From: an uncultured Pseudomonadota bacterium | GTDB lineage: Bacteria > Myxococcota_A > UBA9042 > CAIXZC01 | Direction: 5' to 3' | Length of the DNA: 34,061 nucleotides | NCBI GenBank assembly: GCA_937884235.1 | Contig: CALGBT010000815.1 | Coordinates: 1-34,061, forward strand | Part shown: positions 24,615 through 31,297 of the stretch, piece after piece | Layout of the letters: every line of letters begins with the position of its first letter | Position numbering within the stretch: the first letter of the stretch is position 1 | Notes under the pieces: model-generated | The model's input: only the letters and a program-made list of their open reading frames with translations | Told to the model about the DNA's origin: nothing | The model's database searches: none | Made by a program: the position numbers and the translations under genes

Positions 24615-25245
24615 ATCGATAGTGCGCATCCTGGTAGTGGATGACCACACTATCGTGCGCCAAGGGCTGGTCGCCCTCCTCTCTGGAGTCACCGATTTTG
24701 CCGTCGTGGCCGATTGCGGCAGCGGCTTGCAGGCCGTCAGCCTGGCGGAGAAGCACCGGCCGGACATTGTGCTCCTCGATTTGAGCCTGCCGGACATGAA
24801 CGGCGTGGAGGTCATCCACGAACTGGCGGCACGCAGCCTCCCCACCCGTGTCGTCGTCCTGACCATGCACGCGAACCCCGACTACGCCAGACCGGCCTTG
24901 CGCGCAGGGGCGGCTGGATATCTGATCAAGGGCTCCGATATCGGCGATCTCGTCACCGCCATTCGCAAGGCAGTACAAGGTGAAACCCACTTGAGCCCGG
25001 TAGTCGCCAGCATGCTTGTGGATTCACCGCCATCACCCTTCAGTGACCGGCTCTCCCCGCGGGAGGAAGAAGTACTCCGCCTGGTTGCCCAGGGGAAAAC
25101 CAGTAGAGAGGTCGGTTTGCTCCTGGAGATCAGCCCGCGTACTGTGGACAACCACCGGCGCAATATCATGGAGAAGTTGGGGGTCAACGATGTTGTCAGC
25201 CTGACCAGAGCTGCAATTAAGGCTGGCCTGGTGATGCCGGAGTAG
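24604..25245 (+). CDS. NarL/FixJ family response regulator
   Basis: A 213-aa transcription regulator. The receiver domain has acidic pocket DD (13-14), phospho-acceptor Asp59 (LLDLSLPDMNG), Thr87 (VLTMHA) and Lys109 (YLIKG). The C-terminal LuxR-type helix-turn-helix (about 149-205) reads LSPREEEVLRLVAQGKTSREVGLLLEISPRTVDNHRRNIMEKLGV. It overlaps the kinase gene by 11 bases, so the two are translationally coupled. Targets are unknown; the first gene of its own operon, the Cys-rich lipoprotein, is one candidate. Its stop abuts the stop of the convergent radical SAM gene with no base between. Confidence 0.95.
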   Translation: MTTESIVRILVVDDHTIVRQGLVALLSGVTDFAVVADCGSGLQAVSLAEKHRPDIVLLDLSLPDMNGVEVIHELAARSLPTRVVVLTMHANPDYARPALRAGAAGYLIKGSDIGDLVTAIRKAVQGETHLSPVVASMLVDSPPSPFSDRLSPREEEVLRLVAQGKTSREVGLLLEISPRTVDNHRRNIMEKLGVNDVVSLTRAAIKAGLVMPE

Positions 25246-26172
25246 TCAGGCCAACTGACCCTGGCAACTTCGTCGCGTCGCAAACTCACGCCGGATCTCC
25301 GCCAGAAAAGCGCTCTTGTCCAATTTGCCGTCGGTGTCAATCAGCCAATCCGGGGCCAATGTGCAACCCAGGAGCCCGTCACTCACCATGCGCTCCACGA
25401 CGATGTTCGGATGGACTCGTTCAAGTACATCGACAACGCCTTTGACATACTCGGCCATGGTCAGCAAAGGCACCTCGCCGCGCCGCCAGCTATCCGCCAG
25501 CACAGTCCCTTCCACAACATAGAGCATGTGCAGTTTGATTGCATCGATACTGGCGGCCGAGAGACCCCTTGCCGTATTCAGCCAATCCTCACGGCTCTCA
25601 CCGGGCAGACCAAGAATCTGATGCGCGCAGACAAACAGGCCCCTCTCCTTGCAGGCCCCAATAGCTGCCAGAGAAGCCTCCGCCCGGTGCCCTCGACCGA
25701 TGGCTGCCACCGTCTCTTCCCGCAGGCTCTGCACTCCGATTTCCACCGAAACCCAGGTACGATGCGAGAATTCTTCCAACAGTTCCAACACTGCTTCCGG
25801 CAAGCAATCGGGACGGGTACTGACGGAGAGCCCAACCACACCAGGCTGAGCCAGCGCCTCTTCATAGAGGGGTCGCAGAACCTCCACGGACGCGTAGGTG
25901 GAAGAGAACGATTGGAAGTAGGCGACATACTGTTCGTGACGCGGACTACCCGCCCGGTCAGCCCGGAAACGAGCCATCTGCGCCGCCGGACTCCCCAACT
26001 CACGCAGACGTCCGGTCCCCCCCTCAGCGTCGCAGTAGACGCATCCCCGCCACGCCAAAGAACCATCGCGATTGGGACAGGTGAACCCACCATCAATGGG
26101 CAACTTCCGGACCAACCCCCCAAAGCGTTCCTTCAAGTAGCTGGCAAATGATCGATAGGGTACTTCCCGCAT
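25246..26172 (-). CDS. TIGR01212/YhcC-type radical SAM protein
   Basis: A 308-aa cytoplasmic [4Fe-4S] enzyme. The cluster motif is the long-spaced form of this family: KLPIDGGFTCPNRDGSLAWRGCVYC, with one Cys then CxxC 12 residues on. Further family marks are YFQSFSSTYASVEVLRPLYEEAL, VGLSVSTRPDCLPEAVLELLEE, VEIGVQSLREETVAAIGRGH, QILGLPGESREDWLNTA and KLHMLYVVEGTVLADSW. The reaction is unknown for the family as far as I know. ATG 26172 has GGAGG 7 bases upstream; an upstream in-frame start (26214) adds a Gly/Arg-rich stretch unlike the family. Confidence 0.9.
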   Translation of the reverse strand: MREVPYRSFASYLKERFGGLVRKLPIDGGFTCPNRDGSLAWRGCVYCDAEGGTGRLRELGSPAAQMARFRADRAGSPRHEQYVAYFQSFSSTYASVEVLRPLYEEALAQPGVVGLSVSTRPDCLPEAVLELLEEFSHRTWVSVEIGVQSLREETVAAIGRGHRAEASLAAIGACKERGLFVCAHQILGLPGESREDWLNTARGLSAASIDAIKLHMLYVVEGTVLADSWRRGEVPLLTMAEYVKGVVDVLERVHPNIVVERMVSDGLLGCTLAPDWLIDTDGKLDKSAFLAEIRREFATRRSCQGQLA

Positions 26173-26330
26173 CCTCGAGCCTCCACCCCATCCATACCGC
26201 CATGCGCACCTCACATCAAGGCGGAATGTCCCGAATCCGCTCCGGGCCAGTACTCACCGGCTAGGTAGATCTACTCACTGCAGCAATGCCGTCGCTCTGC
26301 TAGAGTACGGACAGGACGCTGGGGCCTTCG

Positions 26331-26359
26331 CGGTTGGCCGTTACGAGCGGCAACCGTAA
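26331..26359 (+). promoter_or_regulatory. Alternative hairpins in the TonB-receptor leader
   Basis: CGGTTGGCCG (26331-26340) pairs with CGGCAACCG (26348-26356), a 9-bp stem with one bulged base. An overlapping pair, TTACG (26341-26345) with CGTAA (26355-26359), cannot form at the same time. The structure ends about 30 bases before the ribosome-binding site (GAGGA, 26391-26395). It does not carry the conserved boxes I know from the cobalamin riboswitch. Confidence 0.35.
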
Positions 26360-26398
26360 GGGAGCGGGGACCGCCTTTGCGATGTTTCTAGAGGAATC

Positions 26399-28597
26399 AT
26401 GAACTTCATCAAATCTGCCTCGTTGAGCATACTGCTGCTAGTCGCCACCATTGTCTGGGCAGAGGAAGCGCCCAGGCAAGACCCACCGGCCGAAACCTCA
26501 AACGATGTCGAGTTGGGGGCCGTGACTGTAACTGTCGACCGCGGCGAGCGGCGCAAGTTTGAGGTCAGGCGCTCCGTAGAGATTCTGGACGAGGACGGCA
26601 TTGCCCAGCGCCAGCCAAAGAGCGTCCCTGACCTCCTCGACGAGACTCCGGGGGTGATGGTTCAGAAGACCAATGCGGGGGCCGGTGCCCCCGTGCTGCG
26701 CGGCCTCGTCGGGCCGGACAATCTGATTCTCATGGACGGCATCAGGATCTCTAACAGCACCTACCGGACGGGCCCCAACCAGTACCTGGCGATGATCGAC
26801 CCATGGTCGCTGCGGGCCTTTGAACTGCTGCGCGGCCCTGGGTCTGTGCTCTATGGATCCGATGCCATGGGCGGGGTGCTCCATGCCATCACCAAGGATC
26901 CGCGCCGGCTTTCAGAGAGGGCGTGGGGACTGAGTGGACGCCTCTCCTTTGCCTCGGCTTACCCGGGGCTGGGTGGCTCAATCCAGGGAGATTTCCGTGA
27001 CGGGGACTACGCCGGCTATCTTGGCGCCACCTTCGATCACTTCGGCGAAGTCAGAGCCGGCGGCAACATCATCCAACCACTGAGCAGCTACCAGCGCGCG
27101 GCCGTGCGCCACAAGTCGGTAGTGGAACTCGCCCCCGGCTATCAACTCACCGCGGCAGTATTCGAAACCAGCATTCGCAACGCCGGCCGCGCCGACCAGC
27201 TCAACCTCGGCAAGCACAGCACCTACGACAACGACGACCTGCTCGCATATGTACGACTGGACCGCATCGGGGAAGGTTGGCAGCACCGCTTCCGGGTCAA
27301 CCTCAGCTACCATCTCACCAACGAGTTGGAGAGCGGAGTCCGCTGCGCCAGGACCGGCGACGTGGTCGCTGACCGGGCGGCTTGCCTCGCTGCGCAGCCG
27401 GACCAGCTCACGAGGCGGACCGAAATGCAGGACACGGTCCACACTCCGGGCCTTTTCGCCACCCTCGAATCCCGCTCCTGGGACAACCGCATGCGCACCA
27501 TCGTCGGGGCCGAAGGATACTTCGACTATGTCGACTCCTCGGCCCGGGTGGCGAAACCGGATGGGTGGGATTGGCAGGACGGTGAGCGCGGCCACTTCTC
27601 AGCAGGCTCGACCTATGCCTCCCTGGGCACCTTTCTGCGGGGCGAGCTCGACCTCATCAAGTCCGACAAATCCACGGTCACTGCCGATGCCGGCACCCGC
27701 CTCTCCTACTTCGCCGCGCATGCCCCTGACGTGCCGGGCCTGGGCAACGTGGATTACTCCCACGCAGGGCTCATCGGGTCCGCGGGAATTGGCTATCAGT
27801 ACGCTCAGCTGCTCCATCTCTACGCCGACTTCTCCCAGGGCTTCCGGGCAGCTAACCTGCAGGAGACCACGGAGATGGGCGACACGGGAATCTTCTTCGA
27901 GGTCCCCAACGATGGTCTCCGGCCGATTCGCTCCGATACCCTGGAGTTGGGCATGAAGCTCAACGCCCCCCACTTTCACCTGGGTATCTCCGGCTGGTAC
28001 AGCAAGTTGACTGACCTCTATGGGCGCGAGGTACTCACCGTGGCTGAGATCGCCGATCTTGGCCTTGACGAGGGCCTACTCTCCGGGCAGACAGTGGTGC
28101 GACGCATCAACCATGCTTCAGGGGACTACCGGGGCGTCGACCTCACCCTTGAGTCGCGCAGATTCAGCGGTTTCTCGGCGTACGGAGCCGTCTCCTGGAT
28201 CGATGGCAACGTCGAGGATGAGCCGGGCAGGTTCGTCAGCCCTCGCCGCCTGCCACCCGTGGCCGGGAGCGCCGGCCTGCGCTACGAAACGCCAGGCGGT
28301 GACATCTACGGCGAGTTCTTCATCCGCTGGGCGGCAGCCCAGAGCAACCTCAATCCCGAAGACGAGGCCGACTATCGAATCTGCGAAGACCCTGACCGTC
28401 CGGGGCAGTTGCTGGACGATTGTCAAGGAACCCCTGGTTGGGCGACCCTGAATTGGCGAGCCGGCCTGCTCGTCACCCCCAATCTCGCCCTTGACTTGCG
28501 GATTGAGAATCTTGGCGACACCCACTACCGGGTCCATGGCAGCGGCATCGATGCGCCGGGTTTCAATGGCATGGTTGAACTGCGCGGGACCTACTGA
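26399..28597 (+). CDS. TonB-dependent outer-membrane receptor
   Basis: A 732-aa protein with a signal peptide (cleaved after VWA, residue 21) and a TonB-box-like stretch (GAVTVTVDRGE, 40-50). The plug domain (about 55-165) has IAQRQPKSVPDLLDETPGVMVQ, APVLRGLVGPDNLILMDGIRI, LLRGPGSVLYGSDAMGGVLHAI. The remainder is a beta-barrel of alternating aromatic strands ending GFNGMVELRGTY. Such receptors import iron complexes, cobalamin or glycans using TonB energy; the ligand is not evident. Two putative loop segments carry Cys pairs (RCARTG...AACL, RICEDPDRPGQLLDDC), which may bridge loops. No tonB/exbBD genes are in the window. GAGGA precedes the ATG. The 3' end overlaps the convergent XRE gene by 7 bases. 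Confidence 0.93.
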   Translation: MNFIKSASLSILLLVATIVWAEEAPRQDPPAETSNDVELGAVTVTVDRGERRKFEVRRSVEILDEDGIAQRQPKSVPDLLDETPGVMVQKTNAGAGAPVLRGLVGPDNLILMDGIRISNSTYRTGPNQYLAMIDPWSLRAFELLRGPGSVLYGSDAMGGVLHAITKDPRRLSERAWGLSGRLSFASAYPGLGGSIQGDFRDGDYAGYLGATFDHFGEVRAGGNIIQPLSSYQRAAVRHKSVVELAPGYQLTAAVFETSIRNAGRADQLNLGKHSTYDNDDLLAYVRLDRIGEGWQHRFRVNLSYHLTNELESGVRCARTGDVVADRAACLAAQPDQLTRRTEMQDTVHTPGLFATLESRSWDNRMRTIVGAEGYFDYVDSSARVAKPDGWDWQDGERGHFSAGSTYASLGTFLRGELDLIKSDKSTVTADAGTRLSYFAAHAPDVPGLGNVDYSHAGLIGSAGIGYQYAQLLHLYADFSQGFRAANLQETTEMGDTGIFFEVPNDGLRPIRSDTLELGMKLNAPHFHLGISGWYSKLTDLYGREVLTVAEIADLGLDEGLLSGQTVVRRINHASGDYRGVDLTLESRRFSGFSAYGAVSWIDGNVEDEPGRFVSPRRLPPVAGSAGLRYETPGGDIYGEFFIRWAAAQSNLNPEDEADYRICEDPDRPGQLLDDCQGTPGWATLNWRAGLLVTPNLALDLRIENLGDTHYRVHGSGIDAPGFNGMVELRGTY

Positions 28598-29616
28598 GTC
28601 ACCTCCCTCAGGGGCAGCCGGGCCATAATTGTCTCGGCCACCTGCTGGGGATTGTCATCATATCGCACCGTCAGCACAGGTATTGCGCGAGTCTGCAGCG
28701 CGGCGGCAGCCTCGGCGTTCTGCTTCTGGGCTTCATCGAAGGCAGCCGTACCCATGTATGGGCTGTAGAATTCCCCGGGTCCGGGACGGCGCGGCACGGC
28801 GCGGCTGGCAGCCAGTGCCGGCTCGGATTCAACCAGCACCACGAGGTCAGGCTCCAGCAGAAAGCCATCCACCGCGTCAAGGAGCGTGGTATCGCTGAGC
28901 TGCTCCAAATGCTGATAAGCCACCGAGGCAAGCGCGTAAAAACGCGTTACCACCACGGCCCCCCGCTGCAACGCAGGACGAATCTGCTGCTCCTGCCGGC
29001 TGAGCCGCTCGCAGGCGTAGAGCAGGGTCCGCTCAAAGGCATGGACTGGGTCAGGAGCGATGGTCTGGAAGCGTTCGACCATGAACTTCCAGAGCTCCGA
29101 TTCGAAATCGTAGCCGCTAGCCACCCCAGCCTTCCCGGAAGCACTGAGGTCGGCCATCAAAGAATCCCCGATGGCATCGAGGACGACACCATCAATGCCC
29201 TCGAGTGACACCAGACAACCGGTGCGAACCGCCAGCCGCTTCCAGGTCTGCAGCAGGCTGATACCGGCGTGTCCTGACAGGGTGCGCCCCAGCTGCAGCA
29301 CCGCGGTCCGATCCCGGCTGGTAAGCATCTCGTAAAGGCTCTCCCACTCCCGACGACCGGGTTCCAGGACCCGCTGGGGGCCCTTAGGCAGGAAGGCCTC
29401 TACCTGGCGCCCCAGGGCGGCACCCAGCTTGCACAACAGGGCGGCGCTGAAAGAGTACCGGCCACTTTCGAGGGACTTGAGGTGAGGGGCGCTGATACCC
29501 AGCTTCTGGGACAACTCCTCCAGGTTCATTTGGGCATCGAGGCGAAAGGCCTGGGCCCGAGCGCCGATGAAAGCGTTGAGTTCCTGGTCTTCGTCAGTCT
29601 TGCGCGTCCTGGGCAT
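28591..29616 (-). CDS. XRE-family regulator fused to a degenerate thymidylate-kinase-like domain
   Basis: A 341-aa protein. Residues about 14-76 are a Cro/CI-type helix-turn-helix (MNLEELSQKLGISAPHLKSLESGRYSFSAALLCKLGAALG). Residues about 132-335 follow the layout of thymidylate kinase: LVSLEGIDG (136-143), then FERTLLYACERLSRQEQQIRPALQRGAVVVTRFYALASVAYQ, PDLVVLV, and a C-terminal IPVLTVRYDDNPQQVAETIMARL. The P-loop Gly-Ser-Gly-Lys-Ser/Thr expected after EGIDG is replaced by VVLDA, and the DRY-type motif by TRF (224-226). It is therefore probably not a kinase but may bind a nucleotide as a regulator's ligand. AGGGGAAT before the ATG overlaps the stop of the upstream lipoprotein gene, 7 bases away, so both are one operon. 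Confidence 0.8.
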   Translation of the reverse strand: MPRTRKTDEDQELNAFIGARAQAFRLDAQMNLEELSQKLGISAPHLKSLESGRYSFSAALLCKLGAALGRQVEAFLPKGPQRVLEPGRREWESLYEMLTSRDRTAVLQLGRTLSGHAGISLLQTWKRLAVRTGCLVSLEGIDGVVLDAIGDSLMADLSASGKAGVASGYDFESELWKFMVERFQTIAPDPVHAFERTLLYACERLSRQEQQIRPALQRGAVVVTRFYALASVAYQHLEQLSDTTLLDAVDGFLLEPDLVVLVESEPALAASRAVPRRPGPGEFYSPYMGTAAFDEAQKQNAEAAAALQTRAIPVLTVRYDDNPQQVAETIMARLPLREVTQ

Positions 29617-29623
29617 TATTCCC

Positions 29624-31195
29624 CTAGTGAAGATCCTGTGTTCTGAACATCAACTCCTGGGCAAAGCGAAGACGCTCCAGTTGGTCAAGAAAGAACTGCT
29701 CCCAGGCACCGTTGCCGGCATACCACATCCCCCCCGGCTTGTCCGCAGTCAACTGGCGATAGAAGAAGAAGGAGTCATAGCTGATGCCGTACTCACCCCC
29801 CAATCCGTTGACACTAACCTCTGCAAAGGGGTTGCCCGTACAATCCAGGCCCGGATGGGCTGTGGGGAGGTAGTAGCGGTCTTCAGGCATCTTCGCCAGA
29901 GCCTCAGCAAGATGCTTGGGCTCGGCGGGCAAGGACTGGCTGGAGAAGCCGTAGAAGATGGCGCTGCCAGGTCCGTAGGACGGGGTCACCGAGTAGATCT
30001 GCCCCTGAGTTGTCGGATAGAACTTGTCCAGCTGGCCAGCTACATTCCATCCACCCTTGGCCGCGTGGGCCGCACCCATATGTGCATAGAGCAACGTCTC
30101 GTCATCCGGAATCGCTTGCTGGAACGTCCAGATCAGAATCTGCTCCCGCTCCATCATCATCTGCATCAGGTAGCTCTGGTCCCCGCCGCCCAAAGAGCCC
30201 ATCATGAAATCCTGGGAGACGAAGACCGCCCCCATCCAGAGGGAGTAGGCCAGGTACTCTACCTCTTCGCAGCTAGCCTCATCGGAGAGCGCGGCGCAGA
30301 TGGCCTCAATGTGGTCCAGCACCATCTTGTAGTAATCCTCGGCATCTTCCACGTATGCCGTCTCGAGGCCCATCATGCCGTAGCTCTGGATCTCTCGGGG
30401 GGCCGGCAGAGTATCAAGCAGCAACCCCACCGCGACATCATCGGTCATCTCGGCGGCAATAGCCGTCAACTGCTCATTGACCCAGGCCAGCCGCTGGGGC
30501 ACGTCTACCCCCACAACATCGAGGTCGTAGCCCTCCAGGACCAGCTCATGAGCTCGCTCCGGAAGCAGCCGGCGGAACATGTTCTCGCCATACATATCGG
30601 CCCCGATAGCCTGCATCGCCGCAGGATTTCCCGTGGCCAGAAAGTCCTGCAAGTCCGCAGTAGTATCCATGCCGATCTCCAGGGCCAGAACCCGCACCCC
30701 ATGGTACCGCACCAGATACTCAAAGAGGTCAGCGCTGGCTAGTCCGATCTCATTTGAACCGTGGACTTCGCCCATGAAGAAGGCCTGATGCCCCTCGAAC
30801 TCCTTGCCAAGAATCGAGAAGTCCCAGCCGTCAGCACCAGCCGCCGCACAACGCAACGGAAAGGCGTTGTTCTGCGCAAAAGTGGAAATTTCGTTGCTAG
30901 AAGTCGGTGCTGCTGTCACCGCCCCGCAAACCGCCAGTTCGGGTTGGTCGCAGAGACTGCTGGGAATCGTCACTTCGGGCTCTTCCACCAGATCCTCAAA
31001 GGGAACGACGTCCTCCCCCGCGACCTCGCCAACATTGGCGAGGTCCGCCTCCACGTAGACGTCCTGACCAAAGAGATCCGGCGCAGCCTCAACATCGTTC
31101 GTAACCTTGGAATCGCTACTGGACGAACAGCCCGCACCAAGCAGAAGAAGCGTTACCAGGAGAGAGAGGAAGTATGGTCGCAGCAAGGGAATCAT
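29624..31195 (-). CDS. Erythromycin-esterase-like lipoprotein
   Basis: A 523-aa predicted outer-membrane lipoprotein. Lipobox LLGAGC (Cys23, then Ser) is followed by an acidic linker (DLFGQDVYVEADLANVGEV...). The body resembles the EreA/EreB fold: FFMGEVHGSNEIG with Glu143 and His145, VRVLALEIGM with Glu173, MEREQILIWTFQQ like the RExxMAxN segment of that family, and YAHMGAAHAAKGG with His372 and His377. In EreB the corresponding Glu/His residues are catalytic. The true substrate here is unknown, and resistance should not be inferred from fold alone. ATG 31195 is 5 bases from GAGGT; an adjacent ATG (31198) is possible. It is first in an operon with the XRE/pseudo-kinase gene. Confidence 0.75.
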   Translation of the reverse strand: MIPLLRPYFLSLLVTLLLLGAGCSSSSDSKVTNDVEAAPDLFGQDVYVEADLANVGEVAGEDVVPFEDLVEEPEVTIPSSLCDQPELAVCGAVTAAPTSSNEISTFAQNNAFPLRCAAAGADGWDFSILGKEFEGHQAFFMGEVHGSNEIGLASADLFEYLVRYHGVRVLALEIGMDTTADLQDFLATGNPAAMQAIGADMYGENMFRRLLPERAHELVLEGYDLDVVGVDVPQRLAWVNEQLTAIAAEMTDDVAVGLLLDTLPAPREIQSYGMMGLETAYVEDAEDYYKMVLDHIEAICAALSDEASCEEVEYLAYSLWMGAVFVSQDFMMGSLGGGDQSYLMQMMMEREQILIWTFQQAIPDDETLLYAHMGAAHAAKGGWNVAGQLDKFYPTTQGQIYSVTPSYGPGSAIFYGFSSQSLPAEPKHLAEALAKMPEDRYYLPTAHPGLDCTGNPFAEVSVNGLGGEYGISYDSFFFYRQLTADKPGGMWYAGNGAWEQFFLDQLERLRFAQELMFRTQDLH

Positions 31196-31247
31196 CATGC
31201 ACCTCGTGGCATCGGGAACGGTCCGGCGACCACCTGTCGCGGTGAGC

Positions 31248-31275
31248 ATCATACTCATTTGAGGTGATTATTCAA
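31248..31275 (-). promoter_or_regulatory. Candidate promoter of the esterase-like lipoprotein operon
   Basis: On the minus strand, TTGAAT (31270-31275), a 16-base spacer and TATGAT (31248-31253, 5 of 6 matches). It lies between the stop of the Cys-rich gene and this gene's start, so the operon need not depend on readthrough. Confidence 0.5.
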
Positions 31276-31297
31276 TCGGTGGGACGCAGACTCGGAC

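Noticed and set aside
26215..26398. Cobalamin riboswitch upstream of the TonB receptor
   Set aside because: None of the conserved boxes I know, such as GCCACTG, are present.
29624..31195. Macrolide resistance gene
   Set aside because: The fold resembles erythromycin esterases, but lipid anchoring, long linker and divergent sequence make that activity unproven.
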